From: an uncultured Lachnospiraceae bacterium
GTDB lineage: Bacteria; Bacillota; Clostridia; Lachnospirales; Lachnospiraceae
Direction: 5' to 3'
DNA: 64,000 bases
Assembly: GCA_903789615.1 (NCBI GenBank)
Contig: CAIFEV010000003.1
Location: forward strand, 1-64,000
Notes under the pieces: generated by a model
Told to the model about the DNA's origin: nothing
The model's input: only the letters and a program-made list of their open reading frames with translations
The model's database searches: none
Made by a program: the position numbers and the translations under genes
Shown here: positions 1 to 9,799 of the stretch, piece by piece
Layout: the number at the start of each line of letters is the position of its first letter
Numbering within the stretch: position 1 is the first letter of the stretch

Positions 1-87
1 AACGCAGGAAGGTGTAAGGAAAGGATATGGAACATATGCAGTTTTGAGGGAACAGGAATAAGGTTAGTTCCCTTTCATTTGTCACAC

Positions 88-158
88 AGGGGTGTGGTGA
101 AGTGGTATCATAGGGGTCTCCAAAACCTTTGGTGGGAGTTCGATTCTCTCCACCCCTG
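88..158 (+). tRNA. tRNA-Trp (anticodon CCA)
   Basis: A complete cloverleaf can be folded by hand. The acceptor stem pairs 88-94 (AGGGGTG) with 151-157 (CACCCCT). The D stem is 97-100/108-111. The anticodon stem 113-117/125-129 closes the loop CTCCAAA with anticodon CCA. The T stem 134-138/146-150 closes TTCGATT. The discriminator base is G158. The 3' CCA is not encoded, because CTTTTTT follows, so it must be added after transcription. It is a single tRNA gene directly followed by an intrinsic terminator. Confidence 0.95.
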
Positions 159-167
159 CTTTTTTAG

Positions 168-195
168 CCGTCTGCGATATGCAGGCGGTTTTTTT
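168..195 (+). terminator. intrinsic terminator of the tRNA gene
   Basis: CCGTCTGC (168-175) pairs with GCAGGCGG (181-188), including one G-T pair, over a five-base loop. A run of seven T follows. It lies 9 bases after the tRNA and ends its transcript before the hydrolase gene. Confidence 0.88.
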
Positions 196-231
196 GTACT
201 GATGTGTAAATCCGGAAGGGAGAGTGCGGTT

Positions 232-1203
232 ATGCGCTATCTGTATGCTGCGGTCATTTTCGTGCTGGTTCTGGTGATCCTGTACCTTGCGCTTCTGTAC
301 GCAGTGTACCGGGCGGTGTTCGGAACGCGGGGGCGAAAAGATCCGTATCCGATGCATCTGCCGAAGGGGGATCAGTATGACTCATATGCAGACCGGATGA
401 AGCAGCTTGTAAAGACGGCACTCGCAGTTCCTTTTGAACCGGTTACAATCAGGAGTTCTGACGGGACTTTGCTGTTCGGACGTTACTATGCGGGCAAACC
501 GGGGGCGCCGTGTGCGCTGCTCTTTCACGGGTATAGAAGTAACGCCGTCCGGGATTTTGCCGGAGGGATGCAGCTGCTAAGAAGAGAGGGATACCACGTC
601 ATTCTGCCGGATGAGCGGGCGATTGGAAGGAGCGGCGGAACGACAATCACATTCGGAATCCGTGAGAGGCTGGATGTGAAGGCGTGGACGGAGTATGCCA
701 TAAGGCGGCTTGGTGACGATGTTCAGGTTATGCTGTACGGAATTTCGCTTGGCGGCGCAACGGTGCTGATGGCGCTCTCGGAGGATCTTCCGGCAAATGT
801 AAAAGGAGTTGTGGCCGACTGCCCGTATTCCGTACCGAAAGATATCATCCTGAAAGTCGCGAAGGATCGCAAGTATCCTTTGAAAATTGTATGGCTTCTC
901 ATCAGGCAGGCTTCCAGACTGTTCGGACATTTTAATATCGAAGCGTGCAACGCAAGAGATGCTGCTGCACGCTCGCAGCTTCCGATTCTGCTCGTTCACG
1001 GGACAGGCGACCGGTTTGTTCCGGCTCACTGCTCGAGGGAAATTTTCGAGGCCTGTGGCGGCGACGGAAACGGACGGGTACAGCTGGAGCTCTTCCCCGG
1101 CGCCGCGCACGGGATCAGTTTCCTGCAGGATGAGGAACGCTACACGCACGTACTCAGACAGTTCGAGAAAAAGGTAATGTCTGGTTGGCCTGAGAGGATG
1201 TAA
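232..1203 (+). CDS. membrane-anchored alpha/beta hydrolase
   Basis: A 323-residue serine hydrolase of the alpha/beta fold, substrate unknown. The first ~27 residues form one hydrophobic membrane anchor. The nucleophile elbow is GISLGG with Ser172, the acid is probably Asp260 (HGTGDRF), and the histidine is His293 (PGAAHGIS). An oxyanion-hole HG motif occurs in LLFHGYRS. These features resemble YqkD-type surface hydrolases of Firmicutes. I chose ATG 232 because GGAAGGGAGAG lies just upstream; the open frame runs back into the tRNA, which cannot be coding. The gene follows the tRNA terminator, so it should have its own promoter, which I could not assign. Confidence 0.85.
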   Translation: MRYLYAAVIFVLVLVILYLALLYAVYRAVFGTRGRKDPYPMHLPKGDQYDSYADRMKQLVKTALAVPFEPVTIRSSDGTLLFGRYYAGKPGAPCALLFHGYRSNAVRDFAGGMQLLRREGYHVILPDERAIGRSGGTTITFGIRERLDVKAWTEYAIRRLGDDVQVMLYGISLGGATVLMALSEDLPANVKGVVADCPYSVPKDIILKVAKDRKYPLKIVWLLIRQASRLFGHFNIEACNARDAAARSQLPILLVHGTGDRFVPAHCSREIFEACGGDGNGRVQLELFPGAAHGISFLQDEERYTHVLRQFEKKVMSGWPERM

Positions 1204-1259
1204 AATATTATTTCTTGCTCCGCACCTTTCCGTCTGATAAACTTAAATCAGAAAAAGAA

Positions 1260-1325
1260 GGAGAGGCGGTCGTGGGCCAGGGCCTCTCCCGGTATAACGG
1301 ATCTGCGCAGCCGACTGCATCCGTT
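1260..1325. other. two hairpins in an intergenic region
   Basis: GGAGAGGC (1260-1267) pairs with GCCTCTCC (1282-1289), and AACGGAT (1296-1302) pairs with ATCCGTT (1319-1325). Neither is followed by a T run, so neither is a clear terminator. They lie in the 193-base gap between the hydrolase and the lipoprotein gene. They could be transcript structures of the lipoprotein leader; function unknown. Confidence 0.4.
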
Positions 1326-1396
1326 AAGCACGCTGGTTCAGAAAAGCCGGCATGAAGAGTCTGACTTTAAGCGGCTGCGGGAAAAAGGGGAAAAGT

Positions 1397-2119
1397 ATGA
1401 AGAAATTCGCAGGCATTTCTTTCCTCTGTCTTCTGCTTCTAAGCTGTTTGGGCTGTGCGCGAAAATTGTATGACGGTGAATACATAGTGGTCACAGGCAG
1501 CAAACGGGAGGGTGGACAGTCTTCCATCCACACGGAATATAAACCGGCCGCACTGGCCGTCTCGGAAAATGGCGATGCGCTCTGCAGGATGATTGAAAAG
1601 AATGCTACAGTGCGGGGCGGCAGCATAACATTGTCCGATGGGAGTAAAATCAGCCTGAACATTACTGTACAGACGCCTTCCGGGGAAAATGCCAAAACCG
1701 CGATGTACGGAATTTCAGCCCCTTCTATTGAAGTACTGGAAGACAAACTTGGCGTGCAGCTTCTGAAACCGGAGGGACTGCAGGAAGAGGCCACGGGCAG
1801 CAATTATGCGGTGAGCGCAGAGCCGGATTTCAGGGAGATATCCATTCAATCGGTTCCGGTACCGTGGGGCGATGAAACGGTGGTGACAGAGGCTGTTATA
1901 TTTCCCAGACAGGCCGGAACAAAAGCGGCTGATGACACAGTCAAAGCGGATGTGAAAGCATTGCGTATGAACAGTGAGGGGGGAATTAAGGCCGACGTGC
2001 TGATTCAGGATTCTTCCCGTTCCCGGATTATCCTCCGGTCGGACGGAGTTCTGTATGAATATACGCTTTCATCAGGGGAAAAAGAGATGATTCAGAAATT
2101 TCTGGACAGTCTGTCATAA
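1397..2119 (+). CDS. predicted lipoprotein of unknown function
   Basis: A 240-residue protein with a lysine-led hydrophobic signal (MKKFAGISFLCLLLLSC) and a lipobox-like LLSC, with a second candidate cysteine in CLGC. It is therefore probably exported and lipid-anchored. The rest contains no motif I recognise; it has a central part rich in short polar strands and a region near the end (RSRIILRSDGVLYEYTL) suggesting beta structure. ATG 1397 is preferred over the upstream in-frame ATG 1352 because AAAGGGGA precedes it and the signal sequence starts there. It is monocistronic, ending before a strong terminator shared with the convergent kinase gene. Confidence 0.7.
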   Translation: MKKFAGISFLCLLLLSCLGCARKLYDGEYIVVTGSKREGGQSSIHTEYKPAALAVSENGDALCRMIEKNATVRGGSITLSDGSKISLNITVQTPSGENAKTAMYGISAPSIEVLEDKLGVQLLKPEGLQEEATGSNYAVSAEPDFREISIQSVPVPWGDETVVTEAVIFPRQAGTKAADDTVKADVKALRMNSEGGIKADVLIQDSSRSRIILRSDGVLYEYTLSSGEKEMIQKFLDSLS

Positions 2120-2189
2120 AAGACGACCGCCGCCATGGACCTGCCGGCTGTGTAGTGCCGTGTGCTGCAGTGCGTGAACAGAATCGTAA

Positions 2190-2232
2190 AAATGCGGGTA
2201 TGGCTGCTTTTCATGCAGTCATACCCGCATTT
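2190..2232. terminator. bidirectional terminator, 18-bp stem
   Basis: Bases 2190-2207 pair with 2215-2232 over 18 positions with a single G-T pair and a seven-base loop. The ends of the stem are A/T-rich. It sits between two convergent genes (lipoprotein on +, carbamate kinase-like on -) and probably serves both. Confidence 0.85.
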
Positions 2233-2272
2233 GTCATGGGGCGCCCGGATTACCCAGGCGGCCGGATGACGT

Positions 2273-3214
2273 TTATTTTGTGATTCTCGTTCCCGTCGTA
2301 CCGGCGAGGGCCTCTTTTACCTTTTCAAGGCTGGTGATGATAGCCTGACGGTTCGGGTCATCATTGACGAACCGGATGGAGGCGTCGACTTTCGGGAAGG
2401 TGGTGATGGCCGGGAACACGCCTTCTTTCATGAGAGCCTGGAGCTCTTTTGCGGTCACGCTGTCAAAGGACTTTTCCTGCGGCGTGCCTTTTCCGATGGT
2501 GAGCTTCTCGTATCCGGTCAGGAACAGGAGTGTGGAAGCGCCCAGCTGCGAAGCCAGTTCCATGGCGGTGTAGTCTTTTTCGATGATGGCGCTGGCACCT
2601 TTCAGGTGTGCGCCCTGCTGAATAACCGGGATTCCGCCGCCGCCGCCGGCGATCACGACCTGTCCGGCGTCCGAGAGCGTGCGGATAGCATCGATCTCGT
2701 AGATGTCAATCGGCATCGGGGACGCGATGATGCGCTTGTAAACGCCCGGCTCGATTTCTGTCACGTAGTTGCCTTTTTCCTCCTCGGCATCCGCCTCTTC
2801 CTTCGTGAGAGGGAGACCGATGACCTTGGTCGGTTCACTGAAAGCCCGGTCGAAGGGGTCCACGCGGACCTGCGTGATGATTGTGGCGACCGTTTTGTAG
2901 ATGCCGCGGTCCAACAGCTCTTCCCGGATGGCGTTCTGAAGATCATATCCGATATAGCCTTCGCTCATGGCGCCGCAGACCGACATCGGGGCTTCCGTGC
3001 GTCCGCTCTTCTTGTCCAGCTTTGCGTACTCGCTCATCGCGGAGCGGATCATCCCGACCTGCGGACCATTGCTGTGTGTGACAACAACCTGATACCGGCT
3101 CTCAACCAGATCTGCCACGGCTCTGGCAGCCTTTTTCACATTTTCCTTCTGGGCCGCGAAGGTCTCGCCGAATGCGTTGCGCCCAAGAGCAACGACGACT
3201 TTTCTGTTGTCCAT
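2273..3214 (-). CDS. arcC: carbamate kinase-like amino acid kinase (divergent)
   Basis: A 313-residue protein of the amino-acid kinase fold. Carbamate kinase makes ATP and carbamate from carbamoyl phosphate and ADP, usually in arginine or purine fermentation. The family's HSNGPQVG motif, the YIGYDLQNAI helix and GGGGGIPV are present, as is the lysine-containing IIEKDYTA. Two positions are unusual: the N-terminal LGGNA is LGRNA (Arg12), and the usual GSMxPKV near the end is ITTFPKV. No arginine deiminase or ornithine carbamoyltransferase gene is nearby. A GGAGA ribosome site precedes the start. It may use a related substrate; the family call is firm, the exact reaction is not. Confidence 0.75.
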   Translation of the reverse strand: MDNRKVVVALGRNAFGETFAAQKENVKKAARAVADLVESRYQVVVTHSNGPQVGMIRSAMSEYAKLDKKSGRTEAPMSVCGAMSEGYIGYDLQNAIREELLDRGIYKTVATIITQVRVDPFDRAFSEPTKVIGLPLTKEEADAEEEKGNYVTEIEPGVYKRIIASPMPIDIYEIDAIRTLSDAGQVVIAGGGGGIPVIQQGAHLKGASAIIEKDYTAMELASQLGASTLLFLTGYEKLTIGKGTPQEKSFDSVTAKELQALMKEGVFPAITTFPKVDASIRFVNDDPNRQAIITSLEKVKEALAGTTGTRITK

Positions 3215-3357
3215 TATCTTCTCCGTTCTTTGCCGTGTATAAGGGGCGTTCCGGAAGCCTTGCGCAGACGCCGGAAAGCACTGATTTTCTGATTCCGATT
3301 ATACGCAACCGCCATGGAAAATGCAATGAAGCGCCCCGGCTGTCCTTGTGCCTCACC

Positions 3358-3386
3358 TTTACACCAAAGATTTTTCAGTGTAGAAT
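3358..3386 (+). promoter_or_regulatory. sigma-A type promoter of the ABC-F gene
   Basis: TTTACA (3358-3363), a 17-base spacer, then TAGAAT (3381-3386). Each hexamer matches five of six consensus bases. The ATPase start codon lies 33 bases downstream after AAAGGAG. Confidence 0.7.
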
Positions 3387-3419
3387 TTAACTATCTATGC
3401 GATAAAGGAGAACACGACC

Positions 3420-5060
3420 ATGATAAGCGCTGACAATGTAACCTACCGGGTCGGCAAGAAGGCCCTTTTTGAGGATGTCAACATCAAATTCACGGAAGGA
3501 AACTGCTACGGCCTGATCGGTGCCAACGGCGCCGGCAAGTCGACATTCTTAAAGATTTTGTCCGGGCAGCTTGAGCCGACGAAAGGCGACATCAGCATGA
3601 CGCCGGGTCAGCGCCTGTCCTTCCTGGAGCAGGACCACTTCAAATACGACGAGTACAAGGTGCTCGACACGGTCATCATGGGCAACCGGCGCCTGTACGA
3701 CATCATGAAGGAGAAGGACGCGATCTACGCGAAGCCGGATTTCACCGAGGAAGACGGCGTGAAGGCCAGTGAGCTGGAGGCGGAATTCGCCGATATGGAC
3801 GGATGGGAGGCGGAGTCGGATGCGGCGACGCTGCTGAACGGCCTGGGAATTCCGACAGAGCTGCATGACCTGCAGATGAAGGAGCTGAACGGCTCCCAGA
3901 AGGTGAAGGTGCTGCTTGCCAAGGCACTGTTCGGCAATCCGGACATACTGCTTCTGGACGAGCCGACCAACCACCTGGACCTGGACGCGATTCAGTGGCT
4001 GGAGGAATTCCTCATCAATTTCGACAATACCGTCATCGTCGTATCCCACGACCGCTACTTCCTGAACAAGGTCTGCACGCAGATCGCGGATATCGACTAC
4101 GGCAAGATCCGCCTGTACGCCGGCAACTACGACTTCTGGTATGAGTCCAGCCAGCTGCTCATCCGTCAGATGAAGGAAGCCAACAAGAAGAAGGAAGAGA
4201 AGATCAAGGAGCTCAAGGAATTCATCTCGCGCTTCTCGGCCAATGCATCCAAGTCCAAGCAGGCGACGTCCAGAAAGAGGGCACTTGAGAAGATCGAGCT
4301 TGATGACATCCGGCCGTCAAGCCGCAAGTACCCGTACATCGACTTCCGCCCGGCCAGAGAGATCGGCAACGACGTGCTGGAGGTCTCGCATCTGAGCAAG
4401 ACGGTGGACGGCGTGAAGTTGCTCGATGACGTGTCCTTTATCGTGGGACATGACGACAAGATCGCATTTGTCGGGGCCAATGAGCAGGCGACGACGGAGC
4501 TGTTCAAGATCCTCGCGGGCGAAGAGGAGCCGGATGAGGGAACGGTGAAGTGGGGCGTCACGACCAATGTCGCGTATTTCCCGAAGGACAACACGAAGAT
4601 CTTCGACAACGACATGACGATTGTGGAGTGGCTGACGCAGTACTCTCCGGATCCGGACCCGACGTATGTGCGCGGGTTCCTGGGGCGGATGCTTTTTGCC
4701 GGCGAGGACGGCGTCAAGAAGGTGAAGGTTCTCTCCGGCGGCGAGAAGGTGCGCGTGCTGCTGTCCAAGATGATGATCATGGCCAGCAACGTGCTGATCT
4801 TTGACGACCCGACGAACCACCTGGATATGGAGTCCATCACGGCGCTGAACAACGCGGTGATCAAGTTCCCGGGCGTGGTGATTTTCACGTCGCACGACCA
4901 TCAGTTCATCCAGACGACGGCAAACCGGATCATGGAGATCGTGCCGGGCGGAAAGCTGATTGACAAGATCACAACGTATGATGATTATCTTGCCAGTGAC
5001 GAGATGGCGCGCAAGCGCCAGGTTCTCTCGGCAAGTGAGGACGATGAGGACGCTGACTGA
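3420..5060 (+). CDS. ABC-F family ATPase, YkpA/YbiT group
   Basis: A 546-residue protein of two ATP-binding domains joined by a charged helical linker (about 240-290), with no membrane segments. ABC-F proteins act on the ribosome in translation factor or antibiotic-protection roles. The first domain has an intact Walker A (GANGAGKST) and LLLDEPTNHLDLD, but its signature reads LNGSQ. The second domain has a normal signature LSGGE, while its Walker A is GANEQATT, lacking Lys, and its Walker B ends DDPTNHLD with Asp in place of the catalytic Glu. I recall such degeneracy in the YkpA-like group, so it is probably a family trait and not decay. It has its own promoter. Confidence 0.88.
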   Translation: MISADNVTYRVGKKALFEDVNIKFTEGNCYGLIGANGAGKSTFLKILSGQLEPTKGDISMTPGQRLSFLEQDHFKYDEYKVLDTVIMGNRRLYDIMKEKDAIYAKPDFTEEDGVKASELEAEFADMDGWEAESDAATLLNGLGIPTELHDLQMKELNGSQKVKVLLAKALFGNPDILLLDEPTNHLDLDAIQWLEEFLINFDNTVIVVSHDRYFLNKVCTQIADIDYGKIRLYAGNYDFWYESSQLLIRQMKEANKKKEEKIKELKEFISRFSANASKSKQATSRKRALEKIELDDIRPSSRKYPYIDFRPAREIGNDVLEVSHLSKTVDGVKLLDDVSFIVGHDDKIAFVGANEQATTELFKILAGEEEPDEGTVKWGVTTNVAYFPKDNTKIFDNDMTIVEWLTQYSPDPDPTYVRGFLGRMLFAGEDGVKKVKVLSGGEKVRVLLSKMMIMASNVLIFDDPTNHLDMESITALNNAVIKFPGVVIFTSHDHQFIQTTANRIMEIVPGGKLIDKITTYDDYLASDEMARKRQVLSASEDDEDAD

Positions 5061-5123
5061 AAGGTGAACCGGAAAGCCGGTAAGCCTGTTTTTGGGAGGC
5101 GTTCATAAAGAAAGGGAGGAAGA

Positions 5124-8096
5124 ATGAGCACAGGTGGCAGCAGGAAGACCAATACGAAAGCCGCTGTCAGGCGCACGGGTTCCGGGACGGGAAGTAAGAG
5201 TGCCCGGAGAGCTACGGGCGGAAAGGCGCAGACGGGAAGCAGAAGTACAAGTACTGCGAGGTCTGAGAAGCCTGTGAGCCCGAAGGTCCAGGAGCCGGTG
5301 CGCCGGGAGGTCAGTGCACTCATCGCCGCGGCGGTGCTCATTCTGCTGCTGCTCAGTGTCTTTGGCGCCGGAGGAACGGTCGGGCGGTATGTCAGAAGTT
5401 TTCTGTTCGGTCTGACCGGTGTGCTGGCGTATGTGCTTCCTCTCTGCATCGGGGCGGCGGTGTGGTACGCCTCTTCCTGCCGCTTTCCGCACATCGCACG
5501 CATGAGGATTGTCTCCGGAGCGGTGGGGATAGCGGCCCTTGACGGCCTTATCAGCCGGATCTGGAACGTCCCGCCCGTTTCCGGCACGCCGCTTCCGGAA
5601 TTTTTCACCGACGCGGCCGTAAACTTCCGGGGCGGCGGACTTATCGGCGGACTTTTCAGTCTGGCACTGAGTCCGCTCGGGATCGCCGGCACAATCGTCA
5701 TCGAACTGGCGGTCGTGCTCATCTGTCTGGTCCTGATGACGGGACAGACGATCCGGTCCCGGGTTGAGGCCGGCAGACGGCACGCGCAGGAGGCGGCAAG
5801 ACGCCGGAGACAGGAGAACATGGATTACCGTGCCTATGCAAACAGGCGGGCAGAGGAGCGGTTTGAGACAAAACAGGCGGCAAGAGACAGAGACTTTGCC
5901 GTGCAGATGGCCCAGACGACACTTGACGGAAGGGATACGAAAGGAGAAATCCTGGGATATCCGGAAGAGGACGGTACGGGCGCGCAGGTACCGGTGTATG
6001 ATCAGTACGGCAGTGTACTGAAGGCGCGACGGTCCTCCGCGGCGCTTATCCGTCAGAAAAACAGAAGTCAGAAGCCGACCAGAGAAGAAAGACAAGCGCA
6101 GAAGCTGACCAAAAAGGAAAAGCAGGAGCGCATGAAGCAGCTTGGACGCACGCACGTTGGAATCCGCGGTACGGACATTCTGCCGCCGCCGCAGCCGTTT
6201 TCCCAGGATATGCACGAGATCGCGGGCGGCGGGCTGCCGGATGACGAGTGGACAGTGCAGGACCTGAAACACCCTGAAGGCGCGGAGAGCACTGGAAATC
6301 CGGAAATCTCCGTGGTTCACACGGCCCCGGAGAGCGTCTCTGATGACTTTGGCAAGACGGATAGCACTGCCTTCCGGGAGATGGCGGCGCCGGACGTTTC
6401 CGCGCCTGTTTCTGCGCCGGACGAAACGACGGACGGAAGAAAAGACAGACTGCTGCAAACCGATTACCGCACACCGCTCACGACGGATGCGGCCATCAGC
6501 GCGGCCGGAGCCGGTGCGGCGGCGCGAGCCGGAAAGGAAGCAAAGCAGCTGGCCGCGGCTGCTGCGGCAGGAGAAGCGGCAGAAGCCGAAAAAGAGGCCG
6601 CGGAAGGCGCCGCGGCAAAGCTGCAGCCATACGTATTCCCGCCGCTATCGCTTCTTAAGACCGGCCGGGGCGGCGCGAGCCAGGCGCAGGCGGCCGAAAA
6701 TCAGATGACTGCCCGGAAGCTGCAGCAGACGCTGCAGAATTTCGGTGTCCAGGCTTCGATCACGAACATCGCCTGCGGCCCGGCAGTGACCAGGTATGAG
6801 ATACAGCCGGAGATGGGTGTGAAGGTGAGCAAGATTGTCAGTCTGTCCGACGACATCAAGCTCAACCTCGCGGCGGCGGATATCCGCATCGAGGCACCGA
6901 TCCCGGGCAAGGCGGCCATCGGCATCGAGGTGCCAAACAAAACGCCGAGTCCGGTCATGATCCGGGATATCTTCGAGTCCGACGCGTTCCGCTCGTCGAA
7001 GTCGCCGATCGCCTTTGCCGTCGGCAAGGACCTGGGCGGAAAGCCGGTCGTGGCGGACATCGCCAAGATGCCGCATCTGCTGATCGCGGGCGCCACGGGC
7101 TCCGGAAAGTCGGTTTGCATCAACTCCATCATCGTGAGCATTCTGTACCACGCGACGCCGGAGCAGGTGCGCATGATCCTGGTCGATCCGAAGGTGGTGG
7201 AACTGAATGTGTACAGCGGGATCCCGCATCTGCTGCTTCCGGTTGTGACCGATCCGAAGAAGGCGTCGGGAGCCCTTAACTGGGCTGTGGCGCAGATGGA
7301 CGACCGGTACCGGAAGTTCGCGAAGGCAGGTGCCAAGAATCTGACGGACTACAACGCGAAAGTTCCGTCCCTGCCACCTGACAAGGACGGAAAAAAACCG
7401 GAGAAACTGCCGCAGCTGCTCATCATCATCGATGAGTTGGCGGATCTGATGATGGTGGCGCCCGGCGAGGTGGAGCAGGCCATCATCCGGCTGGCACAGC
7501 TGGCCAGAGCGGCCGGCATCCATCTGGTCATCGCGACCCAGAGGCCTTCGGTCAACGTCATCACCGGTCTCATCAAGGCGAATGTTCCCTCGCGGATCGC
7601 CTTTGCCGTGTCCTCGGGTGTGGATTCGCGCACGATCATCGACATGAACGGCGCGGAGAAGCTGCTGGGAAAGGGCGATATGCTCTTCTTCCCGACGGGC
7701 TATCCGAAGCCGAAGCGGGTGCAGGGTACATTTGTCAGCGATGAAGAGGTGACGCAGGTCGTGGATTTTGTGAAGGCGCACAACACGGCCGAAGATGACG
7801 GAAAGCAGCAGGAGGCGGTTGAGGAGGCCGTCGCTGCCGCGGTGACGGCCGAGAGCGGCGGGAAGGATGACGTGGACGAGCTGTTTGAAGAGGCCGGACG
7901 GTTCCTCGTGAAAAATGAGAAGGCTTCCACGGGCAGTCTGCAGAGGAATTTCCGCATCGGCTTTAACCGGGCGGCCCGGATTATGGACCAGCTGGCGGAA
8001 GCGGGAGTCGTGAGCAGCGACAACGGCACCAAGCCCAGGGATGTCCTGATGAATGAGCAGCAGTATGAGGATTTCCTGAAAAAAAGAAATTCCTGA
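5124..8096 (+). CDS. ftsK: DNA translocase FtsK/SpoIIIE
   Basis: A 990-residue ATP-driven DNA pump that moves chromosome ends through the division or sporulation septum. A basic Ser/Thr-rich start (1-60) precedes four membrane segments (about 64-82, 92-116, 127-142, 190-210). A long Ala/Glu/Lys-rich linker (about 220-530) leads to the RecA-like motor. Walker A GATGSGKS is at 656-663 and [10 protein letters not shown] forms Walker B. The C-terminal winged-helix gamma domain (about 915-985) reads DNA polarity sequences. The start is supported by AGGGAGG upstream. It is followed after 22 bases by fhs. Confidence 0.96.
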   Translation: MSTGGSRKTNTKAAVRRTGSGTGSKSARRATGGKAQTGSRSTSTARSEKPVSPKVQEPVRREVSALIAAAVLILLLLSVFGAGGTVGRYVRSFLFGLTGVLAYVLPLCIGAAVWYASSCRFPHIARMRIVSGAVGIAALDGLISRIWNVPPVSGTPLPEFFTDAAVNFRGGGLIGGLFSLALSPLGIAGTIVIELAVVLICLVLMTGQTIRSRVEAGRRHAQEAARRRRQENMDYRAYANRRAEERFETKQAARDRDFAVQMAQTTLDGRDTKGEILGYPEEDGTGAQVPVYDQYGSVLKARRSSAALIRQKNRSQKPTREERQAQKLTKKEKQERMKQLGRTHVGIRGTDILPPPQPFSQDMHEIAGGGLPDDEWTVQDLKHPEGAESTGNPEISVVHTAPESVSDDFGKTDSTAFREMAAPDVSAPVSAPDETTDGRKDRLLQTDYRTPLTTDAAISAAGAGAAARAGKEAKQLAAAAAAGEAAEAEKEAAEGAAAKLQPYVFPPLSLLKTGRGGASQAQAAENQMTARKLQQTLQNFGVQASITNIACGPAVTRYEIQPEMGVKVSKIVSLSDDIKLNLAAADIRIEAPIPGKAAIGIEVPNKTPSPVMIRDIFESDAFRSSKSPIAFAVGKDLGGKPVVADIAKMPHLLIAGATGSGKSVCINSIIVSILYHATPEQVRMILVDPKVVELNVYSGIPHLLLPVVTDPKKASGALNWAVAQMDDRYRKFAKAGAKNLTDYNAKVPSLPPDKDGKKPEKLPQLLIIIDELADLMMVAPGEVEQAIIRLAQLARAAGIHLVIATQRPSVNVITGLIKANVPSRIAFAVSSGVDSRTIIDMNGAEKLLGKGDMLFFPTGYPKPKRVQGTFVSDEEVTQVVDFVKAHNTAEDDGKQQEAVEEAVAAAVTAESGGKDDVDELFEEAGRFLVKNEKASTGSLQRNFRIGFNRAARIMDQLAEAGVVSSDNGTKPRDVLMNEQQYEDFLKKRNS

Positions 8097-8118
8097 AGGA
8101 AGAGAAGGAGGCGCTACG

Positions 8119-9789
8119 ATGACAGACATTGAGATCGCACAGGCAGCACATATGGAACACATCCGGGATGTGGCGGCGAAGGTCGGCGTCCGGGAGGATG
8201 AGCTGGAGTTTTACGGCAAGTACAAGGCGAAGATTTCCGACGAGCTGGAAGAGCGGCTTCAGGGTGAGCCGGACGGCAAGCTGATTCTTGTGACGGCTGT
8301 CAATCCGACTCCGGCCGGTGAGGGAAAGACGACCATCAGCATCGGGCTTACGGAGGCACTGAACCGGCTCGGCAAAAGGGCAGTCGCGGCGCTTCGCGAG
8401 CCGAGTCTGGGGCCGTGCTTCGGCATCAAGGGTGGTGCTGCCGGCGGCGGATACGCGCAGGTTGTCCCGATGGAAGACCTGAACCTGCACTTCACCGGTG
8501 ATTTTCACGCGGTGACCAGCGCCAACAACCTTCTCTCGGCGATGTTAGACAACTCCCTGATGCACGGAAATCCGCTTCACATCGATCCGAAGCGGGTGGT
8601 CTGGAAGCGCTGTATGGACATGAATGACCGGGCGCTGCGCAACATCGTCATCGGCCTGGGCAAAAAGACAGACGGCGTGGTGCGGGAGGATCACTTCATC
8701 ATCACCGTGGCGTCGGAAATCATGGCGATCCTGTGTCTGGCAAGTGACATGAAGGACCTGAAGGAGAGACTGTCCCGCATCATCGCGGCGTATGACACGG
8801 ACGGAAACCCGGTGACGGCCGGCGACCTTCACGCGGCGGGTTCGATGGCGGTGCTGCTCAAGGACGCCATGAAGCCAAACATGATCCAGACGCTGGAGAA
8901 CACGCCGGTCCTCGTACACGGCGGACCGTTCGCCAACATCGCGCACGGCTGCAATTCGCTGCGCGCCACGAAGACGGCGCTGAAGCTGGCGGACTACTGT
9001 GTGACGGAGGCCGGATTTGGCGCAGATCTTGGCGCGGAGAAGTTCTTCGATATCAAGAGCCGTTTCGGCGGTCTGCATCCGGACTGCGTCGTGATCGTGG
9101 CGACAACCAAGGCGTTCAAGTACAACGGCGGCGTTGGCAAGGCCGACGTGAGCAAGCCGAATCTTGCGGCGCTCAAGGCTGGCATCTGCAACCTCGACAA
9201 GAACATCGAGAACATGAAGAAATTCGGCGTTCCGATTGTGGTGACGCTGAACCACTACCTGACCGACACGGAGGAGGAACTGGCATTTGTCAGGAAGCAC
9301 GTGGAGGATCTGGGCTGCGAGTTCGCGCTCTCCGATGTCTGGGCAAAGGGCGGCGAAGGCGGAAAAGAGCTGGCCGGGAAGGTCCTGAACACGCTTGAGA
9401 CGAAAAAGTCGGATTTCCATGTTCTGTATCCGGACGACATGCCGCTTAAGGACAAGATTGTCACGGTCGCGAGGGAAATCTACGGCGCGAAGGACGTGGA
9501 ATTTGAGCCGGCGGCGGTAAAGGAGCTTGCGCACATCGAGGAGATGGGATTTAGACACTGCCCGGTATGTATGGCCAAGACGCAGTATTCGCTTTCGGAT
9601 GATCCGAAGAAGCTCGGCCGGCCGGAGGGCTTCACGCTCCATGTGCGGGAGGTTTCCATCAGCGCGGGCGCGGGCTTTGTCGTCGCGCTGACAGGATCAA
9701 TCCTCACGATGCCGGGACTTCCGACGAAGCCTGCGGCGGACAATATTGACTTTGATACAGATACCGGCCGGATCGTCGGTCTGTTCTGA
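8119..9789 (+). CDS. fhs: formate--tetrahydrofolate ligase
   Basis: A 556-residue enzyme that joins formate to tetrahydrofolate using ATP, giving 10-formyl-THF. The P-loop region TPAGEGKTT near residue 65, the [18 protein letters not shown] segment and the [14 protein letters not shown] segment are highly conserved family signatures. Full length. AGGAGG precedes the start. Its product is the formyl donor used by Fmt, encoded 2.8 kb downstream, and enters one-carbon or acetogenic metabolism. It lies between ftsK and priA in the same direction. Confidence 0.97.
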   Translation: MTDIEIAQAAHMEHIRDVAAKVGVREDELEFYGKYKAKISDELEERLQGEPDGKLILVTAVNPTPAGEGKTTISIGLTEALNRLGKRAVAALREPSLGPCFGIKGGAAGGGYAQVVPMEDLNLHFTGDFHAVTSANNLLSAMLDNSLMHGNPLHIDPKRVVWKRCMDMNDRALRNIVIGLGKKTDGVVREDHFIITVASEIMAILCLASDMKDLKERLSRIIAAYDTDGNPVTAGDLHAAGSMAVLLKDAMKPNMIQTLENTPVLVHGGPFANIAHGCNSLRATKTALKLADYCVTEAGFGADLGAEKFFDIKSRFGGLHPDCVVIVATTKAFKYNGGVGKADVSKPNLAALKAGICNLDKNIENMKKFGVPIVVTLNHYLTDTEEELAFVRKHVEDLGCEFALSDVWAKGGEGGKELAGKVLNTLETKKSDFHVLYPDDMPLKDKIVTVAREIYGAKDVEFEPAAVKELAHIEEMGFRHCPVCMAKTQYSLSDDPKKLGRPEGFTLHVREVSISAGAGFVVALTGSILTMPGLPTKPAADNIDFDTDTGRIVGLF

Positions 9790-9799
9790 CAGATGAGCC

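Noticed and set aside
47-73. Hairpin AGGGAAC/GTTCCCT just before the tRNA
   Set aside because: Seven base pairs with a 13-base loop and no T run; it may belong to an upstream transcript but cannot be called a terminator.
79-231. Extension of the hydrolase reading frame upstream of ATG 232
   Set aside because: It would be read through the tRNA-Trp gene and its terminator. The ribosome site and membrane anchor both support the start at 232.
5070-5095. Possible terminator between the ABC-F gene and ftsK
   Set aside because: ACCGG/CCGGT is only five base pairs, and the T run comes several bases later; too weak to call.
5103-6458. Long open frame on the minus strand opposite ftsK (also 6645-8162)
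   Set aside because: Antisense to a clear, conserved gene in GC-rich DNA. The translated sequences are Arg/Pro/His-rich and show no motif.
8545-9642. 365-codon open frame opposite fhs
   Set aside because: Shadow of the highly conserved ligase gene; no start context and no family features.
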